64,000 nucleotides of DNA from Colwellia marinimaniae (GTDB taxonomy: Bacteria; Pseudomonadota; Gammaproteobacteria; Enterobacterales; Alteromonadaceae), in contig NZ_BDQM01000007.1 in NCBI RefSeq assembly GCF_002207865.1, forward strand, positions 84,480 to 148,479, given 5' to 3'. The position numbers and the translations under genes were made by a program. Position 1 is the stretch's first letter; the number at the start of each line of letters is the position of its first letter. The notes beneath the pieces were generated by a model that was not told the origin of the DNA, did no database searches, and was given only the letters and a program-made list of their open reading frames with translations. Shown here in pieces: positions 29,133 to 37,902 of this stretch.

Positions 29133-30788
29133 TTATACTTTGAATTCCGACACTAATAAATGCAAATTATTCGCCAGCTCTGCCAAGTCCTTACTTGAGT
29201 GGTGAGTATTTTCAGCTTCAACAGAAGTACTATCTGATATAGTTGAAATGTTAGTAATATTACGATTAATCTCCTCGTTCACACTCGTCTGCTCTTCTGC
29301 AGCAGTAGCAATTTGCGCCGCCATATCATTTATTGAGGCAACAGATTCTGTAATCTTCTGCAGTGCATCACCCGCTGAACTAGCTTGCTCAACAGACTTC
29401 TCCGCTTGTTGATTACTCTTTTTCATCAGTGTTACTGCATGTTCTGAGCCTTGTTGTAAGCGCTCAATCATTTGTTGAATCTCTTGCGTAGAAGTTTCTG
29501 TGCGAGATGCTAATGATCTAACTTCATCAGCAACTACAGCAAAACCACGCCCCTGTTCTCCTGCCCTTGCAGCTTCAATAGCAGCATTTAATGCGAGTAA
29601 GTTAGTTTGCTTAGCAATACCTTTAATTACATCTAAAACCCGACCTATCTCTTGGCTATCATTAGATACTTTATCAATTGATTCTGAGGCCGTTTGAATG
29701 CCTGATGCTAAAGCAGAGATACCCTTAACTGTATTTGAAACTATCTCATATCCGTGCCGCGCCTGTTGGTTAGCATCTTCTGCACCTGTAGCCGTATTAG
29801 CGGCATTTTGTGCAACTTCTTGTGCTGTCATTACCATTTCATTCATAGCTGTAGCAACCATATCCGTTTCCAGACGTTGACTTCGTATATGTGAGCTGGT
29901 GGTTTCACTAGATTTGGCCAATTGATTTGAGGCATGATTCAAGCGATTAACAATACTAACCACCTCAGTTAGGGTATGATGAAATTTTTGTAATAATGAA
30001 TCAAAAGCCCTACTTACTGCGCCAAGCTCATCACCCGACTCAACTTTAGTACGAATAGTTAAGTTAGAGCTAGACTCAATTTCTTCAAAGGCACGTTTAA
30101 GCTTCTCAAGTGGGGTAATAATACTTTTCATGATAAAAAAACCAAGTAGCACTGATACTAAAATAGCAGTAATTGAAATGATTATTGTTGCGGACAAAGA
30201 TGATTCGACGTCCTCTGCTGAAGACTGATAAATAAAGACTTTATTGTTAGCAACCAAGGTCCTTAATAAGGAAAAGTCCTTTCTAGAACTGTTCGCTAGC
30301 GGACTGAACTCCTTTTTATACTTTTTCCACGCTGCTTGCTGATCTGATGTGCTACTTGTTTCCGACAGCGTATTCATTAAACGTAAGCTTTCGTTTAAGA
30401 ATTTCATTGTCGACTGCTTCGACTTTGATGTTAAAGAAGCCAACTGAGATTTAACTTGTTCATCACTAACAGTTTTTATGGTATGAACTAATTTATCAAA
30501 GTGCCCAGAAATATCATTGATTCTCTGCTCAAGCTTATTGTGGTTTTTTTGATAATTATCTCCTAGCATAATGCTACGCGTTAAACGCGAGACATAATTC
30601 AGATCCCGATTTACTTCTAGAATGGTTGTTTCTAATACAACGGCACTTTGACTGAATTGGATAAAAGCACTCTTAATTGATAAAAGTTGCATAATAGAAA
30701 AGCTAGCTACTGAAATAAGTGCTAATAGCAAAACCCCAGTTAACAAACTTATCTTCATCTTTACTGAAATATTACTTAAAAAAGCCAT
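29133..30788 (-). CDS. Methyl-accepting chemotaxis protein
   Basis: 551 residues from the ATG at 30788, chosen because GGAGA lies 10 bases upstream; the in-frame ATG at 30824 has no such site. First membrane segment at about residues 12-36 ([20 protein letters not shown]), a helical periplasmic sensor domain, a second segment at about 195-220 ([17 protein letters not shown]), a HAMP domain (about 218-270, [20 protein letters not shown]), and the cytoplasmic signalling rod with its highly conserved tip ([20 protein letters not shown], then [16 protein letters not shown]). It links an unknown periplasmic signal to CheA and the flagellar motor. No pentapeptide for CheR is seen at the C-terminus (LVSEFKV). 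Confidence 0.95.
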   Translation of the reverse strand: MAFLSNISVKMKISLLTGVLLLALISVASFSIMQLLSIKSAFIQFSQSAVVLETTILEVNRDLNYVSRLTRSIMLGDNYQKNHNKLEQRINDISGHFDKLVHTIKTVSDEQVKSQLASLTSKSKQSTMKFLNESLRLMNTLSETSSTSDQQAAWKKYKKEFSPLANSSRKDFSLLRTLVANNKVFIYQSSAEDVESSLSATIIISITAILVSVLLGFFIMKSIITPLEKLKRAFEEIESSSNLTIRTKVESGDELGAVSRAFDSLLQKFHHTLTEVVSIVNRLNHASNQLAKSSETTSSHIRSQRLETDMVATAMNEMVMTAQEVAQNAANTATGAEDANQQARHGYEIVSNTVKGISALASGIQTASESIDKVSNDSQEIGRVLDVIKGIAKQTNLLALNAAIEAARAGEQGRGFAVVADEVRSLASRTETSTQEIQQMIERLQQGSEHAVTLMKKSNQQAEKSVEQASSAGDALQKITESVASINDMAAQIATAAEEQTSVNEEINRNITNISTISDSTSVEAENTHHSSKDLAELANNLHLLVSEFKV

Positions 30789-30940
30789 TAATTTTTCTCC
30801 AAACTGGTAAGGGATATTTTTCATTTAAAGCAATAAATGTCACCAAATGATTAATAAATAATTGTAGACAACTATTTATTTTTTATCGGTAAAAACATTG
30901 ATTTACAAGCCTATGTAGTTTACTCAAGAACTTTTTGTAT

Positions 30941-31022
30941 ACGTCATCTTCGAAGTCTCTGATTGAAGATCCGTTGCTCTTTATACACTGGATCCCCGAT
31001 TTAAACACCACGGGGATGACGA
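30941..31022. repeat. Pair of REP-like palindromic units in inverted orientation
   Basis: Unit 1 at about 30941-30977 (ACGTCATCTTCGAAG then GATTGAAGATCC) and unit 2 at about 30986-31022 (GGATCCCCG then CGGGGATGAC, complement of the same plan) each form a stem with GTCATC/GATCC ends. Facing each other they make a BIME-like pair, a common intergenic element type of gammaproteobacteria. It adjoins the CoA-synthetase remnant. Confidence 0.6.
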
Positions 31023-31047
31023 TCCTGAGCCAAGTGCACAGGCATGT

Positions 31048-31212
31048 TTATTTATTATTGATAGGTTACCAAAGACGCGCTCAGGTAAAATTTTACGAAA
31101 AACCCTTAGGCAAATGATTGATGGTGAAAAAATTGAAATTCCATCAACTATTGAAGATAGCCAAGTAATAACCGAGTTATCAGCAACGTTATTGAATATT
31201 AAGGGCGATTAG
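31048..31212 (+). pseudogene. 3' remnant of an AMP-forming acyl-CoA synthetase gene (prpE/acs-like)
   Basis: In frame +, the bases from about 31048 to the TAG at 31210 read LFIIDRLPKTRSGKILRKTL, then RQMIDGEKIEIPSTIEDSQV, then ITELSATLLNIKGD and stop. PKTRSGKILR is the conserved A10 motif of acetyl- and propionyl-CoA synthetases, including the lysine used for adenylation and acetylation control, and PSTIED is the typical tail. Upstream, the reading frame runs into the REP-like element and homology is lost, so only about the last 50 codons survive. There is no start signal. It is a decayed remnant of a gene, most like the propionate-CoA ligase type. Confidence 0.82.
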
Positions 31213-31278
31213 CTAAGCGATCAATTGATAGCAATGGCAGCATTAAATATATTGAGGTAAATTCCATGGAAAAACAGG

Positions 31279-32247
31279 CTAATCCGGCTTCTTGGTAGCT
31301 AATTTAAGTTTATCTCGCTGAGCAGATTTACTATCCGTGGTCGGCCAAATATCACTAGGGCTCAATTTTTTAGCTGTATCTTGCTTAGTTGCTGTGGTTT
31401 TTTTAGGGGTATACAGATACGGAGTCGACTTACTTATATTAAGGTCTTCATCTATTTTTTTGGTAAGTTGATCCATATCTAATGGGGCTTTAGGCTGAGC
31501 GGTATCAATCGCGGTTTTACTAGAGTGCTGCACCGCAGCATTAATTTCTGCCATTTCCTCCTTCGTTAAATCTCGCCACTGCCCTGGACTTAAATTGCCC
31601 AGTTCAACGTTCATAATACGTGAACGTTTAAGTTTTAGCACTTCATAATCAAGGTATTCACACATGCGGCGAATTTGACGATTTAACCCCTGAGTTAATA
31701 CAATAGTGAAAACAAAACGACTTTCCACCCGCACAATACAAGGTTTAGTAATGGTGCCTAGAATAGGTACACCACGAGACATACGCAAAATAAAGCGTTC
31801 GCTGATGGGTTTATCCACTGTCACTATATATTCTTTATCGTGGGCATTTTCTGCCCTTAATATCTTATTAACAATATCACCATCACTGGTGAGAAAGATC
31901 AAACCTTCAGAGGGTTTATCTAAACGACCAATAGGAAATATGCGTTTTTTATGACCAATAGCATCGATAATATTGCCTCTGACATGCTTCTCCGTAGTAC
32001 AGGTAATACCAGTAGGCTTGTTATAAGCTATATAAATACGATCCGATTTATCATCACTAATTGGCTCGATATTATAGCCATCTACTTTAACGACATCACC
32101 CTCTAACACCTTGGTACCAAGCTCTGGCACTTTATCATTAATGGTGACACGGTTATCTTCTATCATTTTATCGGCACTACGGCGCGAACAGAAACCAGAA
32201 TCACTAATGTATTTGTTTAAACGTTTTGGGAAGATTGATGTGGTCAA
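31279..32247 (-). CDS. rluF: 23S rRNA pseudouridine synthase RluF
   Basis: 322 residues against 290 in E. coli. An N-terminal S4 RNA-binding domain (RLNKYISDSGFCSRRSADKM) is followed by the catalytic domain with GRLDKPSEGLIFLTSDGD (catalytic Asp in GRLDKPSEG), KEYIVTVDKPI, GVPILGTITKPC and TQGLNRQIRRMCEYLDYEVL. These match E. coli RluF more closely than RluB, RluE or RsuA; RluF makes pseudouridine 2604 in 23S rRNA. The C-terminal ~80 residues are a low-complexity lysine-rich tail, as in other RluF proteins. Divergent from the glycerophosphodiesterase gene, 89 bases apart. Confidence 0.93.
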   Translation of the reverse strand: MTTSIFPKRLNKYISDSGFCSRRSADKMIEDNRVTINDKVPELGTKVLEGDVVKVDGYNIEPISDDKSDRIYIAYNKPTGITCTTEKHVRGNIIDAIGHKKRIFPIGRLDKPSEGLIFLTSDGDIVNKILRAENAHDKEYIVTVDKPISERFILRMSRGVPILGTITKPCIVRVESRFVFTIVLTQGLNRQIRRMCEYLDYEVLKLKRSRIMNVELGNLSPGQWRDLTKEEMAEINAAVQHSSKTAIDTAQPKAPLDMDQLTKKIDEDLNISKSTPYLYTPKKTTATKQDTAKKLSPSDIWPTTDSKSAQRDKLKLATKKPD

Positions 32248-32336
32248 TGTAATCGCTACTTATGTTTTGGTGCATTTTTAATTATCACTATTATACTCAA
32301 AAGTATCACCAATGTATTAATCATCTGCAAAACACT

Positions 32337-33047
32337 ATGCTAATTTTTGCACATCGCGGCGCCAGTGCCCTTGAACCAGAAAACACCCTACCAGCATTGA
32401 ACGCCGCATGTACGGCTGATACCGTTGCAGTTGAATTTGATATCCATCAGGTAGATGGCAAGTTAATGGTTATACATGATCGCTATCTTGAGCGCACCAC
32501 CTCAGGAAGTGGTTTATTAATAGCGCATAACTTTGTCCAATTACGCCAACTTGATGCGGGTAACGGAGCGGTAATTCCCACCCTAGACGAAGCTTTAGCG
32601 GTAGTTGCTCAGCAATGCATTATTAATATTGAGCTCAAAGGTATTGCCATAGAAGATCTGTCACTATTATTCCAATACTTAGATGATGCTAGGGCTGTGC
32701 TTAAATTAGACTTTAATAAAATACTACTATCCTCATTTAACCATCACTTATTACAAGCAATCTATCGCCAAAGGCCTGAGTTTAATCTTGGTGCCTTAAC
32801 CGCTGCCCTGCCACTAGGACATGCCAAATTTGCGGAGCAATTAGCGGCTTATTCCGTCCATATTGTGGTCGACTATGTTAGTGCTGAGTTTGTTAGTGAT
32901 GCTCACCAACGAGGGCTACAGGTTTATGTTTATATTGTTGATAAATTACCTGACATTAAAAAGATGAAAGCATTAGGGGTAGATGGCATTTTTGCCAACA
33001 ACCCCGCTCAAGCTAGGCAATATTTACAGCAAATAAATTTTAAATAA
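32337..33047 (+). CDS. Glycerophosphodiester phosphodiesterase (GDPD family)
   Basis: 236 residues from the ATG at 32337, where the family begins: MLIFAHRGASALEPENTLPA. The earlier in-frame start at 32262 adds 25 residues unlike the family. Motifs: HRG with the two histidines of the active site (FAHRG, then VIHDRYLERTTSG), VEFDIHQVDGKLMV, INIELKG, and LGVDGIFANNPAQA. It cleaves glycerophosphodiesters to glycerol-3-phosphate and an alcohol. No signal peptide, hence a cytoplasmic UgpQ-type enzyme. Divergent from rluF; a degenerate copy of the hutI tail follows. Confidence 0.92.
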   Translation: MLIFAHRGASALEPENTLPALNAACTADTVAVEFDIHQVDGKLMVIHDRYLERTTSGSGLLIAHNFVQLRQLDAGNGAVIPTLDEALAVVAQQCIINIELKGIAIEDLSLLFQYLDDARAVLKLDFNKILLSSFNHHLLQAIYRQRPEFNLGALTAALPLGHAKFAEQLAAYSVHIVVDYVSAEFVSDAHQRGLQVYVYIVDKLPDIKKMKALGVDGIFANNPAQARQYLQQINFK

Positions 33048-33071
33048 CGCGCCACTCCGCTTATTACATAG

Positions 33072-33240
33072 TGCTTGCTACAAAGCGGTTAGTGGCTTAA
33101 CGTCAAAGAAATTAGCGCAACTAAATAACTCTTTTTCCTGCTTGGTACAGAGCCGTTAGTGGATTAACACCAAATTGATAACATAGCTCGGCCGATTGCT
33201 GTTAGATATTACTCCATATTGCAACTTCAATATCGTAGAT
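33072..33240 (-). pseudogene. Duplicated 3' fragments of hutI
   Basis: On the minus strand, 33121-33200 codes [20 protein letters not shown] then GKRVI and stop, almost the exact end of HutI ([23 protein letters not shown]). The DNA identity continues weakly to about 33240 (GATATTACTCCATA against GATATTCCATAAGG). An older, more decayed third copy of the innermost ~40 bases lies at about 33072-33115 (GCTTGCTACAAAGCGGTTAG). The copies are in tandem with the true end of hutI at 33282, separated by about 160 bases. They are non-coding relics of partial duplication. Confidence 0.82.
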
Positions 33241-33281
33241 TAACATTGAGGTCCGGTTCAAAGCCGCCCTCCTAAACGCAA

Positions 33282-34541
33282 CTAAATAACTCTTTTTCCT
33301 GCTTGGTATAACGCGGCTAATGGGTTGACACCAAATTGATAACATAGCTCGGCCGGTTGCGCGATATTCCATAAGGCAATATCCGCATCATAACCAATGG
33401 CTAACTGACCTTTACTTTCGGCTAAACCTAAAGCCTTGGCACCATAACAAGTAATACCGGCTAAGGCCTCGCTCGGCGTTAATCTAAACAAGGTACAGGC
33501 CATGTTAAGCATCAAGTGAATATTATGAATGGGAGAAGTACCAGGGTTGGCATCGGTGGCAATTGCCATAGGTACTTGATGTTTACGAAGTAAGTCGATT
33601 GGCGGTAATTGTGTCTCACGCAGGAAGTAAAAAGCACCGGGTAATAATACTGCGGTCATGCCTGCTTGCTTCATCGCTATAATGCCGGCTTCATCTAAGA
33701 ACTCAATATGATCAGAAGACAAGGCATCATAGTTTGCCGCAAGCTCAGAAGCACCGAGGTTAGATAATTGCTCGGCATGAACTTTAATCGGTAAGTTATG
33801 CGCTTGGGCGGCATCAAAAACACGCTTGGTTTGCTCAAGAGTAAAGCCTATGCCTTCACAAAATACATCAACAGCGTCGGCTAAGTTTTCCTTAACAATT
33901 TGCGGCAACATTTCATTGCAAACAACATCAAGGTAGCCATCAGCATTATCTTTATACTCGGTCGGCAAAGCATGGGCGCCAAGAAAAGTACGCTTGATGG
34001 TCACTGGCAGTTCAGCCGCTAACAGGCCAGCGACTTTTAACATTTTAATTTCGTTAACCGTATCTAAACCGTAGCCTGATTTAATTTCAACCGTAGTGAC
34101 ACCTTGTTGATGCAAAGCGGTTAAACGCGGCAAAGCGCTGGCCAGTAATTCTTGCTCACTAGCCTTACGCGTAGCTGCCACAGTGGAGACTATGCCACCG
34201 CCAGCGTTGGCTATTTCTTGATAGCTTTTGCCTTGCAAGCGCATTTCAAATTCGTTGGCACGGTTACCACCATAAACCAGGTGTGTATGACAATCGATTA
34301 AGCCTGGCGTTAACCATTGCCCCTTACCATCAATAATATCAACTGAGCCCTGACTCGAGCTGTTGCTATCTTTAGCTAATAAAGCGTTAGGCAAGTCACT
34401 TTCTTTGCCTAACCAAGCAATTTTACCATCACTGATGGCTAATGCTGCTTGCGTAATTTCACCGTAGCTTTTACTGCCATCTGTCATGGTGGCTAGATTT
34501 ACATTGATATAAAGGGTTTGCCAGTGTTTAAAATTTATCAT
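33282..34541 (-). CDS. hutI: Imidazolonepropionase
   Basis: 419 residues from the ATG at 34541 (family usual about 406). An in-frame ATG at 34697 would add 52 residues unlike the family and cover the HutC operator, so I reject it. Metal-binding [20 protein letters not shown], the [17 protein letters not shown] segment, [12 protein letters not shown] and [14 protein letters not shown] are all as in HutI. It hydrolyses 4-imidazolone-5-propanoate to N-formimino-L-glutamate, the third step of histidine breakdown in the cytoplasm. It is divergent from hutC with a HutC operator between them. Its last ~30 codons are duplicated just downstream. Confidence 0.96.
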   Translation of the reverse strand: MINFKHWQTLYINVNLATMTDGSKSYGEITQAALAISDGKIAWLGKESDLPNALLAKDSNSSSQGSVDIIDGKGQWLTPGLIDCHTHLVYGGNRANEFEMRLQGKSYQEIANAGGGIVSTVAATRKASEQELLASALPRLTALHQQGVTTVEIKSGYGLDTVNEIKMLKVAGLLAAELPVTIKRTFLGAHALPTEYKDNADGYLDVVCNEMLPQIVKENLADAVDVFCEGIGFTLEQTKRVFDAAQAHNLPIKVHAEQLSNLGASELAANYDALSSDHIEFLDEAGIIAMKQAGMTAVLLPGAFYFLRETQLPPIDLLRKHQVPMAIATDANPGTSPIHNIHLMLNMACTLFRLTPSEALAGITCYGAKALGLAESKGQLAIGYDADIALWNIAQPAELCYQFGVNPLAALYQAGKRVI

Positions 34542-34624
34542 ACCGCGACCTAATAAAAAATTATGAAAGTGAACATGTCCACTATGATAGAAAAATTTTA
34601 CCTTTAAAATAACCAATACGCAAC

Positions 34625-34636
34625 TTGTATATACAA
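34625..34636. promoter_or_regulatory. HutC operator between hutI and hutC
   Basis: TTGTATATACAA is a perfect 12-bp palindrome (in context ACTTGTATATACAACT), matching the TTGTA-TACAA pattern of HutC-type operators. It lies 63 bases before the hutC start and 84 bases before the hutI start, so HutC could repress hutI and itself. No second copy was found upstream of hutH. Confidence 0.85.
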
Positions 34637-34699
34637 CTCTTGCGTTTTTGTTAAAGATGTGAGATGGTGTAAAGAAGTTCAACACACTTAAATACAATC

Positions 34700-35473
34700 A
34701 TGACTGCCAATTCTACTGCCCCTTTTACTGTTCATTCTAGTAACAGCACTGACAATAACTCAAGCAAAAAAGATAAGCCTGCTAAGTATACTATTATTAA
34801 ACAATATATCCGTGAAAATATTGAGTCAGGTGAATGGCCACAGCATGCCAAGGTACCTTCTGAAAATGAATTAACTCAACAATTCAATGTTAGTCGTATG
34901 ACCGCAAGACGTGCTTTACAAGATTTAACTGAGCAAGGCATCTTAGTACGTTCACAAGGCGCCGGCACCTTTGTCGCAACATTTAAGTCGCAATCATCGT
35001 TACTCGAAATTCGTAATATTAGTGATGAAATTAGTGAACGTGGCCACCAACATAAAGCCAAACAATTATTACTCAAATCAATAGCCGTTACCGAAGAATT
35101 AGCCATTTTATTAAATTTGAAAAATAACGAACATGTGTTTTATTCGGAGATTTTACATCTTGAAAATGATGAGGCTATTCAATTAGAGCAGCGTTATGTT
35201 AATGCCAGTTTAGTGCCTGAATATTTATTACAAAACTTCACCATGATTACCCCACATGAGTACCTGTCATCCGTGGCGCCATTAACAGAAGCAACTCATG
35301 AAGTAGAAGCGATATTAGCAAGCACAGAAATTTGTCAGCTATTAGAGATCGCAACAAATATCCCCTGCTTACAAGTAAAACGTCGTACCTGGTCAAAACA
35401 AGGCGTAGTGAGTTTCGCTATTTTAACATCGCCAGGCGATAAGTACCGTTTAGGTAGCCATCTTAAATTTTAA
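34700..35473 (+). CDS. hutC: Histidine utilisation repressor
   Basis: 257 residues. After a Ser/Asn-rich leader (residues 1-25) there is a GntR winged helix-turn-helix (YTIIKQYIRENIESGEWPQH, then VPSENELTQQFNVSRMTARR, then GAGTFVA), followed by a UTRA ligand-binding domain (SSLLEIRNISDEISERGHQH to the end, including EILHLENDEAIQLEQRYVNA). HutC represses hut genes until urocanate accumulates. It is divergent from hutI and flanked downstream by an IS6-like MITE and hutU. Confidence 0.93.
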   Translation: MTANSTAPFTVHSSNSTDNNSSKKDKPAKYTIIKQYIRENIESGEWPQHAKVPSENELTQQFNVSRMTARRALQDLTEQGILVRSQGAGTFVATFKSQSSLLEIRNISDEISERGHQHKAKQLLLKSIAVTEELAILLNLKNNEHVFYSEILHLENDEAIQLEQRYVNASLVPEYLLQNFTMITPHEYLSSVAPLTEATHEVEAILASTEICQLLEIATNIPCLQVKRRTWSKQGVVSFAILTSPGDKYRLGSHLKF

Positions 35474-35482
35474 AGCGCTGCT

Positions 35483-35716
35483 AAAAATAGGGTTCTGTTG
35501 TAGTTTTAGTATTGCAGAGTAAACAAGCGAGACGCGTCAACCCATCCATGGAGTTCTACACAAGCATCAGGACAATATGCTCCATGCATTGTCTTATAAG
35601 GTACTTCCTGTACCGTCTTGCTTATGAAGCTCGCTTTTATCACATCACCAACACTCACCGTAAAATCAATAGGTTACGACGTTAACAACAGCTAACTACA
35701 ACACAGCCAAAAATAG
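35483..35716. mobile_element. Non-autonomous IS6-like MITE flanked by 8-bp target duplication
   Basis: An element of 218 bases (35491-35708) with terminal inverted repeats GGTTCTGTTGTAGTT and, on the complement of the other end, GGCTGTGTTGTAGTT (13 of 15 match) is flanked on both sides by the identical AAAAATAG (35483-35490 and 35709-35716). The first ten bases GGTTCTGTTG and the 8-bp duplication are features of IS6-family elements. The interior has no open reading frame long enough for a transposase, so it would need one in trans. It sits between hutC and hutU. Family assignment is by ends only. Confidence 0.65.
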
Positions 35717-35799
35717 ACACTTTAACCTAGCCTAGATGAGTAGCTGATATTACTCGGTATAAAAAATAGTATAAGAAATGGTAAAAGAGCACTGTATAT

Positions 35800-35807
35800 G
35801 GGGGGGG
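35800..35807. other. Homopolymer run of eight G downstream of hutU
   Basis: TATGGGGGGGGAATTG contains eight G in a row, 49 bases past the hutU stop codon. Such runs are prone to slippage but here it is in a non-coding region. Confidence 0.5.
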
Positions 35808-35855
35808 AATTGTGAGCTATCCCTATCATACGGAATAACTCTGATATTTAGCCTT

Positions 35856-37886
35856 TTACAGTGATAAGTTATTTATAATATCGTCATCAACTCGGTTAGC
35901 TAAGGTAACTTTAAGCTTAGGCGTTCTGGCCATTTCGCGTTTTATAGCAAAATTGGCTTCTTCATTTCGTGCCCAACTACGACGGGCAATACCATTGTTA
36001 ACATCAAATAACAGCATAGATTTAAGTTTGCGTTCGGCATCATCAGTTCCATCAAGTAACATACCAAAACCACCGTTGGTTACTTCACCCCAGCCTACCC
36101 CGCCACCATTATGGATAGAAACCCAAGTGGCTCCACGGAAGCTATCACCAATAACATTATGAATAGCCATATCGGCAGTAAAACGACTACCATCATAAAT
36201 ATTAGAGGTTTCGCGGTATGGTGAATCTGTGCCACTGACATCATGGTGATCACGACCTAGTACTATAGGGCCAATTTCACCACGATTAATGGCATCATTA
36301 AAGGCTTTAGCAATTTCCATTCTGCCTTGTGCATCAGCATAAAGAATGCGAGCTTGTGAGCCAACCACTAAGTTGTTTTGTTTCGCCTCTTTAATCCAAG
36401 TAATGTTGTCTTGCATTTGTTGCTTAATTTCTTCCGGCGATTCTTGCATAATTTTTTCAAGCACGCTTGCGGCAATAGCATCAGTTTTATCTAGATCTTC
36501 AGATTTACCAGAAGCACAGACCCAACGAAATGGTCCAAAACCATAGTCAAAACACATTGGCCCTAAGATGTCTTGCACGTATGATGGGTATTTAAAGTCA
36601 ATGCCATTTTCAGCCATAACATCGCCACCGGCGCGTGAGGCTTCGAGTAAGAAAGCGTTGCCATAATCGAAGAAGTAGGTGCCTTTAGCGGTATGTTTAT
36701 TTATCGCATCTACATGGCGTTTAAGTGTTTGCTGTACTTTAACTTTGAACACTTCAGGCTCTTCTCGAATTAATCGATTCGATTCTTCATAGCTAATGTC
36801 TACTGGATAATAACCGCCTGACCAAGGGTTATGTAATGACGTTTGGTCTGAGCCTAGTTGAATGAAAACGTCTTTTTCATAGAAACCTTCCCATACATCA
36901 ACGATATTACCTATGTAGGCAATCGAGACGACTTCTTCATTTTTTTGTGCTTCTTTGACGCGTGTAACAAGTTCATCCATGTTATCAATGAGCTCGTCAA
37001 CCCAACCTTGTTGATGACGTTTAGTGGCGGCATTTGCATTCACTTCTGCACAAACAGTAATACAATTAGCAATATTACCCGCTTTAGGTTGCGCACCACT
37101 CATACCACCTAAGCCTGATGTTAGGAATACTTTACCCTTAGCGCTTTCGCCTTTTTTTAATACTTTACGAAAGGCATTCATCAGCGTAATCGTGGTTCCG
37201 TGTACAATGCCTTGTGGGCCAATATACATGAAAGAACCGGCCGTCATTTGCCCGTATTGCGTGACACCTAAAGCATTGAACTTTTCCCAGTCATCTGGTT
37301 TTGAGTAATTAGGAATCATCATGCCATTGGTTACCACAACACGAGGCGCGTCTGGCGATGACGGGAATAACCCCATGGGGTGACCAGAATAAATATGTAA
37401 CGTTTGGTCATTTTCCATTTCACTTAAATACTTCATTACCAACAAGTATTGCGCCCAGTTTTGAAAAACCGCACCATTGCCGCCATAAGTAATTAGCTCT
37501 TGTGGATGCTGAGCAACGGCAGGATCTAGGTTGTTATCAACCATTAACATGATTGCCGCGGCCTGAGTACATTGTGCTGGATAGTCGCTAAGTGGACGTG
37601 CTTTTAAAGCATAATTTGGCTTGAATCGGTACATATAGATACGACCAAGATCTTTTAGTTCTTGAGCGAACTCACCCGCCAATTCTTGATGCCATTCTTT
37701 AGGGAAGTAACGCAGTGCATTTCTAACCGCCAATTGTTTTTCATCCGCACAGAGGATGTCTTTACGCTTAGGAGCACGATTGGCATCCGCTGGGTAAACC
37801 CTTACTGGTGGTAATTGGCTGGGGATGCCTTGCTTAATAGTCTCTTTTAACAGCGTTAGCTCTTGAACATTCATCGTTGTTGTCAT
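35856..37886 (-). CDS. hutU: Urocanate hydratase, long (metazoan-like) form
   Basis: 676 residues, against about 557 for most bacterial HutU. The sequence follows human UROC1 (also 676): TYGGNGAVFQNWAQYLLVMK, YSGHPMGLFPSS, TAGSFMYIGPQGIVHGTTIT, the NAD-binding VFLTSGLGGMSGAQPKAGNI, LGSDQTSLHNPWSGGYYP, GPFRWVCASG, DHHDVSGTDSPYRETSNIYD and HNGGGVGWGEVTNGGFG. It hydrates urocanate to imidazolonepropionate using tightly bound NAD. It follows hutH by 16 bases with a GGGG ribosome-binding site, so the two form one operon. All the key segments are intact. Confidence 0.96.
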   Translation of the reverse strand: MTTTMNVQELTLLKETIKQGIPSQLPPVRVYPADANRAPKRKDILCADEKQLAVRNALRYFPKEWHQELAGEFAQELKDLGRIYMYRFKPNYALKARPLSDYPAQCTQAAAIMLMVDNNLDPAVAQHPQELITYGGNGAVFQNWAQYLLVMKYLSEMENDQTLHIYSGHPMGLFPSSPDAPRVVVTNGMMIPNYSKPDDWEKFNALGVTQYGQMTAGSFMYIGPQGIVHGTTITLMNAFRKVLKKGESAKGKVFLTSGLGGMSGAQPKAGNIANCITVCAEVNANAATKRHQQGWVDELIDNMDELVTRVKEAQKNEEVVSIAYIGNIVDVWEGFYEKDVFIQLGSDQTSLHNPWSGGYYPVDISYEESNRLIREEPEVFKVKVQQTLKRHVDAINKHTAKGTYFFDYGNAFLLEASRAGGDVMAENGIDFKYPSYVQDILGPMCFDYGFGPFRWVCASGKSEDLDKTDAIAASVLEKIMQESPEEIKQQMQDNITWIKEAKQNNLVVGSQARILYADAQGRMEIAKAFNDAINRGEIGPIVLGRDHHDVSGTDSPYRETSNIYDGSRFTADMAIHNVIGDSFRGATWVSIHNGGGVGWGEVTNGGFGMLLDGTDDAERKLKSMLLFDVNNGIARRSWARNEEANFAIKREMARTPKLKVTLANRVDDDIINNLSL

Positions 37887-37902
37887 AGCAATGACCCCTT
37901 TA

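Noticed and set aside
34542..34697. Longer HutI N-terminus
   Set aside because: The extra residues cover the HutC operator and do not resemble the family.
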